Shown here: in pieces, positions 1 to 6,579 of the stretch
How the letters are laid out: each line of letters begins with the position of its first letter
Position numbering within the stretch: the stretch's first letter is position 1
Translations under genes and position numbers: made by a program
Origin: Rickettsia typhi
GTDB lineage: Bacteria; Pseudomonadota; Alphaproteobacteria; Rickettsiales; UBA1997
Assembly: GCA_945874115.1 (NCBI GenBank)
Contig: CAMCFD010000058.1
Span: 1-9,291 of the forward strand
Direction of reading: 5' to 3'
Length of the DNA: 9,291 nucleotides
The notes under the pieces: generated by a model
What the model was told of the DNA's origin: nothing
Seen by the model: the letters and a program-made list of their open reading frames with translations, nothing else
The model's database searches: none

Positions 1-625
1 CATCTTCCTTCCATTCCATGAAATATTTTTCGCCAGTGTCAATTGTGCCATATCTCAAACCTTCACTATCATTGCCTGCAAAAACAAATTGAATGGTGCT
101 AAAAAAAGAGCCAATAACTTCTTTTTTTTGATTATTTAAGCTTTGACGAATTCCATCGCCAATTGAAACCGTGCTTCTTTTTAATTCTAAAACACCAACC
201 GCAATTCCGTTAACATAAAGAACAATGTCGGGGCGTTTTTCGCGGTTTCCAAAAATTGTGACTTCCTGCGCAATTGCAAAATCATTTTCTTCAGGATTTT
301 GCCAATCAATGAAATTTATAGTTTGATGATTTTCGCCAATATTTTCAACAAGCTTAACGCCATAACGAAGCAAGCTGTAGGTGTTTTTATTGTTGTTATA
401 AATGCTTTCATTTGGGTTGTTTGCTGTGGTTTTTAGCTTGTCAATTGCACGGTTGATTAAGGTTTGGCTATAACCTTTTTTTATCAAAAATTTAGCAAGA
501 TATTCTTCTTCAATATTGCGGTTATTAACGCGATCTTCCCAGTTTCCTAAATATTCATAATTCAGCTTTTCGCTAAATAATTTAATGATGCGATTTTGTG
601 TTATTCTTTCCACTTGCCCAATCAT
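1..625 (-). CDS. hsdR: Type I restriction enzyme R subunit (HsdR), N-terminal part, runs off the window
   Basis: Only the first 208 codons are present; the gene continues past position 1. HsdR is the nuclease and ATP-driven translocase subunit of type I restriction enzymes and works only in complex with HsdM and HsdS. The visible part contains the PD-(D/E)XK nuclease signature: RPDIVLYVNG with Asp133, then VLELKR with Glu147 and Lys149, the expected D-x13-E-x-K arrangement. The N-terminus (ITQNRIIKLF, YLGNWEDR, NIEEEYL) resembles the HsdR N-terminal domain as I know it. The helicase motor motifs lie outside the window. The ATG at 625-623 overlaps the hsdS stop codon as ATGA, which fixes the start and suggests translational coupling. 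No Shine-Dalgarno is seen. The gene is intact as far as visible, with a T8 run (122-129 on the plus strand) inside it. Confidence 0.95.
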   Translation of the reverse strand, partial: MIGQVERITQNRIIKLFSEKLNYEYLGNWEDRVNNRNIEEEYLAKFLIKKGYSQTLINRAIDKLKTTANNPNESIYNNNKNTYSLLRYGVKLVENIGENHQTINFIDWQNPEENDFAIAQEVTIFGNREKRPDIVLYVNGIAVGVLELKRSTVSIGDGIRQSLNNQKKEVIGSFFSTIQFVFAGNDSEGLRYGTIDTGEKYFMEWKED

Positions 626-1716
626 ACTAATCTAATTTTTCCGGTTAATAATTGCTGCATCATGCCTTGTTTTATGGCTTTAGCTTTGGTTAGTTTTTTG
701 GTTAGGGTGCTGATTTCGCTGTCCATGTCGGATAAGATTTTTGCGATTTCTTCTTGCTCAGACTTTTTATTAGGAATTATAATTTCTATAGGGTTTAAAT
801 CACTAGGATGAATGTGTGGTTGAGCACCTCCAGTTTGCATTTTGTATATTTTTTCTTGTAGCAGCTGAAGGAAAAAGAAAATAAATTCAATAGAGTAATT
901 CTTGTCTTCTTCAATCGTTGAACAGTCCGAAGCAAAAATTGGATAATTATGAAATGCAATATATCCAGCACTAGCACCAGATGCGCTTATGGTAATTGTT
1001 TTTCCAAAACGATTTGCTTTGTTGTTATGATAAGCAAAAGATCTGCCTCCAGCAATCACAGGTATATTGCCATCAACCCTTGTGTTATTGGTAATCAATT
1101 CTCCCTTTTTGATTTTAACCACATCTCCAAGTCTATTCAAAACCCAATGCGGTTTTGGTTTTAGGAGTTGTTGCATGGCTCCTTGCTTGATTTTCTGTTT
1201 TTTGTCAATCAGCTTTTCTAAACTTTCAATATAACCATCTGCATCACTCAAAGCATTCGCAATTGCGGTTTGCTCGGTTTTGGTTGGTGGAAAAGATACA
1301 ATTTTATTTTTAAGTTTTAAGAAATGCCTTTTATAATCTTCTATTTTTATTGGATTTAATAGCAAAGAATAAAAAAGATATGGTGTAATAATTTCTTCTT
1401 CTCCATAAAAAACCTTAACCCCATCAGCCCCTTGCGCAAATTGAAAAAAAATAATTTTAATTATACAGGTGTGATCGCCGAATATTATTAACGGTAGATT
1501 TTGTTTAATTAATGCTTGTAAATCATTTGTGTAGCCAGATATTATTGATTTAGATTGATCTATCACAGGAATTGAACCGATTGGTAAATATTGTGAAAGA
1601 GGTATTTTTTTTCTAGGTGTGATTATTTTTATTGACTCCACCAGTTTTTTCACTTCCCAATCCTCAGGAATCAAGCCAGCTTCCGTCTGCTTAAACTTCG
1701 TTTCTATTCGCCCCAT
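622..1716 (-). CDS. hsdS: Type I restriction-modification specificity subunit (HsdS)
   Basis: HsdS recognises the split DNA target and joins two HsdM and two HsdR subunits. At 364 residues it is on the short side for a full two-domain HsdS. Target recognition domain 1 covers about residues 12-147 (starting IPEDWEVKKL) and domain 2 about 188-319 (containing GGAQPHIHPSDL, a typical end of such a domain). Each is followed by a 38-residue helical spacer, residues 148-185 and 320-357. Both spacers start with EQ and contain the near-identical blocks IKQGAMQQLL and IKQGMMQQLL. This gives the two-fold internal symmetry of the family. The start overlaps the hsdM end by 13 bp, and GGGG sits about 5 bases upstream of the ATG as a possible weak ribosome site. 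The DNA target cannot be read from the sequence. Confidence 0.96.
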   Translation of the reverse strand: MGRIETKFKQTEAGLIPEDWEVKKLVESIKIITPRKKIPLSQYLPIGSIPVIDQSKSIISGYTNDLQALIKQNLPLIIFGDHTCIIKIIFFQFAQGADGVKVFYGEEEIITPYLFYSLLLNPIKIEDYKRHFLKLKNKIVSFPPTKTEQTAIANALSDADGYIESLEKLIDKKQKIKQGAMQQLLKPKPHWVLNRLGDVVKIKKGELITNNTRVDGNIPVIAGGRSFAYHNNKANRFGKTITISASGASAGYIAFHNYPIFASDCSTIEEDKNYSIEFIFFFLQLLQEKIYKMQTGGAQPHIHPSDLNPIEIIIPNKKSEQEEIAKILSDMDSEISTLTKKLTKAKAIKQGMMQQLLTGKIRLV

Positions 1717-4154
1717 TTAAACCCCATATTTTTAAGGTGAGTATTAACTTTTTGCTCGTGAGTCTTTACAGAATTTAAAATTTCAGGAAGCGTGCTTTCA
1801 TATCTTTCAGCCAACTCTTTAACTCTTTGATTAAGCCTTTGGCTAATTCGTTGCATCTCGTTTTTAATTGTATGCTCAATTGTTGCCATCCATTTATCTT
1901 CAACCACCAAAACTTTCACCTCTTCTTCTGTTAGCTTTTTAAATTTTGTGAGTAAATCACTATCAAGCTTTGCACCTTCTTCTTTAAGCTTTTTTGACAA
2001 GTCGCTTTGCTCTTCACAAAGTTTTAAATATTTTTCGCAAATTTTTTGTTTTTCTAGCAACTCTTGATTGTTTTTATCGCTTTTTAACTCGGCTTTTAAC
2101 GCCTTTAATTCTACGCCAACTGTTGTTTTGCTAATTTTATCAAGATTTGCAAAAACTCCTTCATCGCCATTATTTTCTTCTTCAATTTCGGCAATTTGAC
2201 TGGCAAGGCTTTCAATTGTAGTTTCAAAATTTTCAATTTCGCTTTGCTTAGCTTTAAAATAGCGATTAATTACAATTTCTTTTGGCAATAAATCGCAAAT
2301 CCAGCCTTTATCAACAATCTTCTTTTTCTTAGTTTTTTTATTGGTAGTTTCTTCAATAATTCTTCTGGTTTCCGCTTTAAAACCACTTGCCACCAATAGA
2401 TAACAATCATCTTGCATTGTCTCTGCCCAATAGCTCATCAAATGTTGATAAACATCATATTTATCAATCAGCTTAAGATTACTAAAGGCATCAAGCAAAT
2501 CTTCGCTTAAATTGTGAATGAATTTTTTTGGCTTAGTTTCTTGGTTTATCGCTTTGCAGATTGCAACATTTTTGCTTTTCCATTTTGCAAAAACCTCACT
2601 TACTTTGTTTGAATAATTAACAAATTCAGGGTGCGAAAAGATGGTTTGCTTTATTTCATCCTTAGCAATTTTTAATGTGCTGAAATTTTCTCTTTTAGAT
2701 TTTTCAAATAAGTGATTTTTAAGGCTTGGATAAACTTCCCAGTAATTTTGCAGTGCCTCAATATCAGCATTTGGAATGCCACCACATAAGTGGGCTTCAA
2801 TGTTTTGAATATCCTCAATTTCGGTGCTGTCGATATAGCGAGGAATATTTAGATTAAATTCTTTTTCTTCGATCTCTGCAAGCGAAACCATGCGGCTATA
2901 TTTTGCCACTTCGATCTTATTATTAAATGCATCAACAATTTTATGAATATCTTGCTGGCGCAAGCGGTTTTTGTTGCCATCTTTTTCAAATCCTTTTGAA
3001 GCATCGATCATAAAAATGCCTTTGCGATTATTGGCATCTTCCTTATCAATTACAATTAAACAGGCGGGAATTCCTGTGCCATAAAACAAGTTTGCAGGCA
3101 GCCCGATAATTCCTTTAATAACACCTTTGCGAATTAAGTTTTTACGAATTACGCCTTCAGAATTACCTCTAAATAAAACGCCGTGAGGTAAAATAACTGC
3201 TGCTTTTCCAGTGGTTTTGAGCGACTTTAAAATATGCAATAAAAACGCATAATCACCATTTTTAGATGGTGGCGTGCCATATCCATAAAACCTTCCACCT
3301 TCTCGCGCTTCTTCTTCAATATTTACGCCATTGCTCCAGCTTTTATAGCTAAATGGTGGGTTAGCAACAATAAAGTCAAAAGTTTTGAGATTAGAATTAT
3401 CATCAAGAAAAAGCGGTGTTGAAAGTGTGCTTCTTCCTCCTCTAATTTCAGCGGTTGGGTTATTGTGCAAAATCATGTTCATGCGTGCCAATGCTGAAGT
3501 GGTGTTATCCATTTCTTGACCAAAAACTGTAATTAGTTTTTCCGCTTCATCGGCAACTTTTAAAAGCAATGATCCAGATCCACAAGTTGGATCATAAACA
3601 GAGGTTTGAGCGTTGGTATTTTTGTTATTAATTCCAATTATTTTTGCCATTATTCGACTAACTTCAGCTGGAGTATAAAATTGGCCTTTGCTTTTGCCGC
3701 TTTCGGTTGCGAAGTGTCGCATCAAATATTCATAGGCATCGCCCAAAATATCATCACCTTCGGCGTGATTGCCTTTAAAATTTAAGGCCTCGTTTTGAAA
3801 AATTGATATAAGGTTTGTAAGCCTTTCCACCATATCTTTACCGCTTCCTAATTTGTTAGGATCGTTAAAATCTGGCATTTCAGAAAGATTATTTTTTTCT
3901 GCTATTGGGGCGATTATTAGCTTGTTTATTTTATCGCCAATTTCTGCATCACCTTTTAAAGCAACCATATCTTCAAAAGATGAACCTTGAGGAACTTGAA
4001 TTGGTGAGTATTTATCCGAATATTTATCGCTGATGTATTTTATGAATAACATTACCAGCACATAATCTTTATATTGGCTGGCATCCATTCCACCCCTTAA
4101 TTCATCGCAACTTGCCCAAAGAGAGCTGTATAATTCTGATTTTTTGATAGCCAT
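1704..4154 (-). CDS. hsdM: Type I restriction-modification N6-adenine methyltransferase subunit (HsdM), long form
   Basis: HsdM transfers a methyl group from S-adenosylmethionine to N6 of adenine in the target chosen by HsdS, protecting host DNA. The N-terminal helical domain (about 1-150, LRGGMDASQYKDYVL) leads into the catalytic domain, with QFYTP at 158-162, the AdoMet motif DPTCGSGS at 188-195 and the catalytic NPPF at 265-268. FNLNIPRYID (433-442) marks the end of the usual core. The protein then continues for over 300 residues, with predicted coiled coils around 633-660 and 680-735. At 816 residues it is much longer than the roughly 500-residue EcoKI type, but I recall such long HsdM forms as a known subfamily. 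A 75-bp AT-rich gap separates it from the upstream GIY-YIG gene. No Shine-Dalgarno precedes the ATG. All catalytic residues are present, so it should be active. Confidence 0.97.
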   Translation of the reverse strand: MAIKKSELYSSLWASCDELRGGMDASQYKDYVLVMLFIKYISDKYSDKYSPIQVPQGSSFEDMVALKGDAEIGDKINKLIIAPIAEKNNLSEMPDFNDPNKLGSGKDMVERLTNLISIFQNEALNFKGNHAEGDDILGDAYEYLMRHFATESGKSKGQFYTPAEVSRIMAKIIGINNKNTNAQTSVYDPTCGSGSLLLKVADEAEKLITVFGQEMDNTTSALARMNMILHNNPTAEIRGGRSTLSTPLFLDDNSNLKTFDFIVANPPFSYKSWSNGVNIEEEAREGGRFYGYGTPPSKNGDYAFLLHILKSLKTTGKAAVILPHGVLFRGNSEGVIRKNLIRKGVIKGIIGLPANLFYGTGIPACLIVIDKEDANNRKGIFMIDASKGFEKDGNKNRLRQQDIHKIVDAFNNKIEVAKYSRMVSLAEIEEKEFNLNIPRYIDSTEIEDIQNIEAHLCGGIPNADIEALQNYWEVYPSLKNHLFEKSKRENFSTLKIAKDEIKQTIFSHPEFVNYSNKVSEVFAKWKSKNVAICKAINQETKPKKFIHNLSEDLLDAFSNLKLIDKYDVYQHLMSYWAETMQDDCYLLVASGFKAETRRIIEETTNKKTKKKKIVDKGWICDLLPKEIVINRYFKAKQSEIENFETTIESLASQIAEIEEENNGDEGVFANLDKISKTTVGVELKALKAELKSDKNNQELLEKQKICEKYLKLCEEQSDLSKKLKEEGAKLDSDLLTKFKKLTEEEVKVLVVEDKWMATIEHTIKNEMQRISQRLNQRVKELAERYESTLPEILNSVKTHEQKVNTHLKNMGFKWGE

Positions 4155-4229
4155 TTTTTAAAATTATATTTTTAAAATTCTAAGTGAAGTTATAATTGTA
4201 ATTATTTTGTTAATAAATACATACGGCAA

Positions 4230-5090
4230 TTATTTATTTTTCCTATAAATTTCGTCTAAAGTCTTCCCATCCACCATTTTCCAACTTGTCCATCCATTAG
4301 CCGGAGACCCTAGCACAACCTGCGCCGCAGTTGACGGGCTAGAAAAAAGATAGTCCTCTTGAAGCTCATAAAACCCATTTTTGTCAAATAAAATTTTCTC
4401 TTCAATCAAAGTGGTTCGAATCAAAGGAGCTCTAACTTCTATAAATGTTTTAGAAACTTCCTTAGAACATTTCGCGCCTTTAAATATCACAAAACCTTCT
4501 TCAGTATATTTTCCTTGCCCGTAGCAACCCTTGCCATTCTTGCATTCAAAAATAAAATCATTCTTATTATTCTGCGCCGCTTCTTGAAAAATATTTAATC
4601 CCAAAACTGAAATTAAAATAGAAATTGTTTCAAAATTATCAAGCAAATCTGCCTCAACCGATTTACTTAAATGCGGTTTTTTAGGCTTCGATAATTCAGA
4701 ATTATTAATTTTGCACCGATTAGCTTTAATAGCAGTTTCATAAAAAAGCCATTCTAAATATTTAACATGAGTTTTAGTAAAAAAACCAGTTTTAGAAGTA
4801 AACGCAATTGCATATTCCCAAAAATCCATTCTTGCATTATGCGTAAATATTCGCTGAATAAAATTTTCTGTTTCGCCAATATAAACCTCTGGCTTTGCGC
4901 TATCTTGAGATGATGTTGCTAAAATATATATAGCAGGGGAGGTTAAATTTTCTTCATTTTTAGCAAAATCAAGTTTTAAGCGCGGAATATAAGTTGCTTC
5001 AACCGTGCGGCTAGTGATAGAGGCCGATCTAACACTTTTAGGGTCGCCGTCAGGTAAAAATATTTCAATTGTCTTAGGTTTACTAGCCAT
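4230..5090 (-). CDS. GIY-YIG nuclease-like protein with C-terminal DUF4357
   Basis: This 286-residue protein has a GIY-YIG-type N-terminal half: SPAIYIL (51-57, AIY replacing GIY), VYIGET (69-74, holding YIG), Arg80 in FIQRI, and Glu113 in YLEWLFYE, a plausible metal-binding glutamate. The C-terminal stretch FSSPSTAAQVVLG and ANGWTSWKMVDGKTLDE (about 249-280) matches the DUF4357 pattern. Family knowledge: GIY-YIG domains cut DNA or RNA by single-metal chemistry, and proteins of this build often lie beside type I restriction genes. The exact role is unknown. It could be an accessory nuclease or a regulator. It lies 75 bp upstream of hsdM on the same strand and may be co-transcribed. No Shine-Dalgarno is seen. 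A TATAAT 7-12 bp before the ATG would put transcription start near the start codon if it is a real -10 element. Confidence 0.85.
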   Translation of the reverse strand: MASKPKTIEIFLPDGDPKSVRSASITSRTVEATYIPRLKLDFAKNEENLTSPAIYILATSSQDSAKPEVYIGETENFIQRIFTHNARMDFWEYAIAFTSKTGFFTKTHVKYLEWLFYETAIKANRCKINNSELSKPKKPHLSKSVEADLLDNFETISILISVLGLNIFQEAAQNNKNDFIFECKNGKGCYGQGKYTEEGFVIFKGAKCSKEVSKTFIEVRAPLIRTTLIEEKILFDKNGFYELQEDYLFSSPSTAAQVVLGSPANGWTSWKMVDGKTLDEIYRKNK

Positions 5091-5235
5091 ACTATAATTA
5101 TATTTACTGCTCTTACTCTTATGATAGTTTTAATAAGTAAAAAATTATAATAGATACAGCTATAAAATGCAATTAAATCCAAAGAAGTCCAGTAAATTTG
5201 TATCGAACTAAAAAATTATTAGAATCTATATTTTT

Positions 5236-5385
5236 ACCGCCGCAATCACCTCTCTTTGCTCATAAAGAGAAAGCCAAGGCGGGAATGGGTTTGCAACCCA
5301 TTCCCTAATATTCATGTCAAACTTCAACTTTTCGATTGATGATATTTTACATGAAAGTGAGGATGGGGTTCGCAAACCATGTCCT
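5236..5385. repeat. Cluster of four stem-loops, two of them related palindromes
   Basis: Visible stems are: TCTCTTT/AAAGAGA at 5251-5270; GGGAATGGGTT-TGC-AACCCATTCCC, a perfect 11-bp stem, at 5281-5305; TTCATGT (5311-5317) pairing with ACATGAA (5349-5355); and GGATGGGGTT pairing with AAACCATGTCC at 5361-5384 with one mismatch and G-U pairs. The second and fourth hairpins share the core GGGTT-(T/C)GC-AA-CC, suggesting two diverged copies of one palindromic element. The complementary GCCG and GCGG segments at about 5238 and 5278 could close the first hairpin. It could be a structured RNA, a dispersed intergenic repeat, or decayed mobile DNA. The strand is unknown, and no family was recognised. 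Confidence 0.5.
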
Positions 5386-5667
5386 GCGCTAGAATTAACC
5401 AAAAAAATAATATCGAAGTTTTAACTAAGATTCAAGAATGTTGCTAAGTTGTTGGTGTCTCAGTTTGGAAGAATGTTTATTCCACTGTCGTCCTCGTGAA
5501 AGGTTCTGACGGATTATTTCAATATGAAAGTTAAATCCCAATCTGAAAAGAGGGAAATTTCTTGATTTTAGAATTATTCTGAGAAAAAAGTTCGAATAAT
5601 GAAAATTGTATGATGAAGGGCAGGGAAGCTTTGCTTCCTATCAACTTTAGAGAGAATCAAGATGCCA

Positions 5668-5692
5668 TTAAAAAAATCGCAGATTTTTTTAA
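5668..5692 (-). terminator. Possible tRNA-Asp terminator (AT-only inverted repeat)
   Basis: A perfect 11-bp inverted repeat (TTAAAAAAATC, loop of three, GATTTTTTTAA) begins 3 bp after the encoded CCA of tRNA-Asp. Read on the minus strand, the 3' arm is a run of seven U. The stem has only one G-C pair, so it is weak as a classical terminator, but the position fits the end of the tRNA transcript. The symmetry would also allow it to work in both directions. Confidence 0.4.
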
Positions 5693-5695
5693 GTA

Positions 5696-5772
5696 TGGCG
5701 GGAGTGACGGGACTCGAACCCGCGGCCTCATGCGTGACAGGCATGCGCTCTAACCAACTGAGCTACACCCCC
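5696..5772 (-). tRNA. tRNA-Asp (anticodon GTC), CCA encoded
   Basis: The minus strand folds into a complete cloverleaf. The acceptor stem is GGGGGTG/CACTCCC (one G-U pair), with discriminator G and an encoded CCA at 5698-5696. The D arm is GCTC...GAGC, the anticodon loop is CTGTCAC with anticodon GTC, and the T arm carries GGTTCGAGTCC. It is the downstream member of a pair with tRNA-Val. The first 15 bases and the preceding 17 bases also occur as a second copy at 5939-5970. The accessory half of the window begins right after its 3' end. Confidence 0.98.
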
Positions 5773-5789
5773 AAGAAAAAATGGGGAAA
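5758..5789 (-). repeat. 32-bp direct repeat, copy at the intact tRNA-Asp 5' end
   Basis: These 32 bases cover the first 15 bases of tRNA-Asp (5758-5772) and 17 bases of its leader (5773-5789). They are identical to 5939-5970, 181 bp away. The match breaks at both ends (position 5757 versus 5938, 5790 versus 5971). The leader contains CCCC...GGGG, which could form a small hairpin across the mature 5' end. Confidence 0.95.
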
Positions 5790-5938
5790 AACTAATCTTT
5801 CTTTATGAACGCTTTTAATCTCTTTTCTCACCTTCGGTTCGAAGACGATTAAAAGACTGACTAAAATCATAGATTTTAGTCATTTTTTTCTTAAAATGTT
5901 GTCACATTTTATTTTGCTAAAGCAAAACCGAAAAAAAT
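5790..5938. repeat. 149-bp spacer made almost entirely of consecutive palindromes
   Basis: Between the two direct-repeat copies lie, in order: CTTTTAATC (5812-5820) paired with GATTAAAAG (5847-5855), enclosing CTTCG-GTT-CGAAG (5832-5844); the perfect 11-bp stem TGACTAAAATC-ATA-GATTTTAGTCA (5858-5882), followed on the plus strand by seven T; AAAATGT-TGTC-ACATTTT (5893-5910); and TTTTGCT-AA-AGCAAAA (5912-5927). No gene is present. The 5858-5890 hairpin plus T-run looks like an intrinsic terminator for plus-strand transcription, but no plus-strand gene is known here. In the tRNA direction the whole stretch would be a highly structured intergenic segment between tRNA-Val and tRNA-Asp. Confidence 0.8.
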
Positions 5939-5970
5939 CTGAGCTACACCCCCAAGAAAAAATGGGGAAA
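5939..5970 (-). repeat. 32-bp direct repeat, orphan copy of the tRNA-Asp 5' end (truncated tRNA fragment)
   Basis: Identical to 5758-5789. It contains bases 1-15 of tRNA-Asp (GGGGGTGTAGCTCAG on the minus strand) and the same 17-base leader, then changes abruptly to unrelated sequence. It cannot make a tRNA. The flanks hint that the duplication once reached further: both copies are preceded on the minus strand by ATTAGTTT, with a small insertion in this one. It is best explained as a leftover of a tandem duplication, or of an insertion event at tRNA-Asp. Confidence 0.93.
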
Positions 5971-5985
5971 CTAAAAACAAACTAA

Positions 5986-6061
5986 TGGTGGGTGATGACA
6001 GGCTCGAACTGCCGACCCTCTCCTTGTAAGGGAGATGCTCTACCAACTGAGCTAATCACCC
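5986..6061 (-). tRNA. tRNA-Val (anticodon TAC), CCA encoded
   Basis: The minus strand gives a full cloverleaf. The acceptor stem is GGGTGAT/ATCACCC, with discriminator A and an encoded CCA at 5988-5986. The D arm is GCTC...GAGC, the anticodon stem TCTCC/GGAGA holds loop CTTACAA (anticodon TAC), and the T arm is GGCAG-TTCGAGC-CTGTC with one G-U pair. It lies between the HU gene and tRNA-Asp and probably starts a shared transcript with tRNA-Asp. Confidence 0.98.
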
Positions 6062-6080
6062 GGGTCACAAACTAAAACAA

Positions 6081-6109
6081 ATCTTACATATTCAGCAGCT
6101 AAAAAACAA
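6081..6109 (-). promoter_or_regulatory. Possible proximal tRNA-Val promoter
   Basis: On the minus strand TTGTTT (6109-6104) and TAAGAT (6086-6081) are separated by 17 bp. Transcription would start roughly 15 bp before the mature tRNA-Val 5' end. Both boxes match the sigma-70 consensus only partly, so this is a weak call in AT-rich DNA. Confidence 0.25.
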
Positions 6110-6205
6110 ATTTCAGCGTTTTATATCCTAAATCACTTTCGCATTCAAAAATTTCTAACCAAAAACCCGTTAAAAATTCAGCGCTAAACCGTAAAAAGTC
6201 CTGCT

Positions 6206-6233
6206 ATTATATAATCATGAAATAAATAATCAA
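6206..6233 (-). promoter_or_regulatory. Likely sigma-70 promoter for the tRNA-Val/tRNA-Asp unit
   Basis: On the minus strand TTGATT (6233-6228) and a perfect TATAAT (6211-6206) are 16 bp apart. It lies just downstream of the HU terminator and about 145 bp upstream of tRNA-Val, with no gene between, so the tRNA pair is the evident target. The rest of 6062-6255 shows nothing else clear. A promoter closer to the tRNA (6081-6109) is the alternative. Confidence 0.42.
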
Positions 6234-6255
6234 GAAAATCTTTTGCGTCGCACAA

Positions 6256-6291
6256 TAAAAAACCCTCATTTACAATCGCAAATGAGGGTTT
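6256..6291 (-). terminator. Intrinsic terminator of the HU gene
   Basis: On the minus strand a 12-bp perfect stem (AAACCCTCATTT paired with AAATGAGGGTTT, 8-base loop) runs into a T-rich tail. It starts 15 bp after the HU stop codon. This is the clearest terminator in the window and separates HU from the tRNA genes. Confidence 0.9.
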
Positions 6292-6306
6292 CAAAGTTCG
6301 TAAAAA

Positions 6307-6579
6307 CTATTTTACAGAATCTTTCAAAGCTTTACCAGCAGAGAATTTCACTCTTTTAGAAGCTTTGATTTGGATTTCTTTACCAGTTTGAGGATTGCGT
6401 CCTTTTCTAGCAGCAGTTTTAACAACTTTAAATGATCCAAAGCCGATCAAAGTAACTACGTCACCTTTTTTCAAAGCTTTAGTAGAAGCTTTTAGGAAAG
6501 CTTCCAAAGCAGCACCAGCGTCTTTTTGAGACAAGCCAGCATCATTAGCAATTGCTTTAATTAAGTCTGTTTTATGCAT
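6307..6579 (-). CDS. hup: HU-family nucleoid DNA-binding protein
   Basis: This 90-residue protein has the normal HU length and layout. The N-terminal helices (MHKTDLIKAIANDAGLSQKDAGAAL) are followed by the dimer core with IGFGSFKV (45-52) and the DNA-gripping arm GRNPQTGKEI (60-69), whose Pro63 inserts between base pairs. The C-terminus KFSAGKALKDSVK is typical. HU dimers bend and compact DNA with little sequence preference and help replication, recombination and transcription. The gene appears to stand alone: 188 bp separate it from the upstream cyclo-ligase gene and a strong terminator follows. No Shine-Dalgarno precedes the ATG and no promoter stands out. Phased A-tracts lie about 130-160 bp upstream of the start. 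The arm motif fits HU better than IHF. Confidence 0.97.
   Translation of the reverse strand: MHKTDLIKAIANDAGLSQKDAGAALEAFLKASTKALKKGDVVTLIGFGSFKVVKTAARKGRNPQTGKEIQIKASKRVKFSAGKALKDSVK

Larger units (their letters stand above)
5091..5695. other. 605-bp gap without a convincing gene, rich in hairpins
   Basis: No ORF of convincing length or family was found between the GIY-YIG gene and tRNA-Asp. The left part (5236-5385) contains four stem-loops, listed separately. A further small hairpin (GGAAGC-TTT-GCTTCC) lies at 5624-5638, and a perfect 11-bp AT-rich inverted repeat at 5668-5692 abuts tRNA-Asp. Short open frames exist: a 36-codon plus-strand ORF at 5314-5424, a 29-codon minus-strand ORF from an ATG near 5314, and a plus-strand ORF at 5613-5753 that runs into the tRNA. 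None has a ribosome site or a recognised match. The plus frame after 5424 reads like protein in places but has several stops, so decayed coding DNA is possible yet unproven. Confidence 0.5.

Noticed and set aside
5314..5424. A 36-codon plus-strand ORF (begins MSNFNFSIDDILHESEDG) in the gap between the GIY-YIG gene and tRNA-Asp
   Set aside because: It overlaps two hairpins, has no ribosome site, lies opposite to all other genes and matches no family I know. The same frame continues past stops at 5422 and near 5503, so it could equally be decayed coding DNA or chance.
5613..5753. A plus-strand ORF of 46 codons starting MKGREALLPINF
   Set aside because: Most of its second half is antisense to tRNA-Asp, a known source of false genes.
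5091..5772. A CRISPR array or toxin-antitoxin pair in the gene-free gap
   Set aside because: There are no regularly spaced identical repeats and no pair of small overlapping genes with recognisable families; the hairpins differ in sequence and spacing.
5858..5890. A plus-strand intrinsic terminator (11-bp hairpin followed by seven T)
   Set aside because: No plus-strand gene exists upstream, and the stem is one of several palindromes in the spacer, so a terminator call is not supported.
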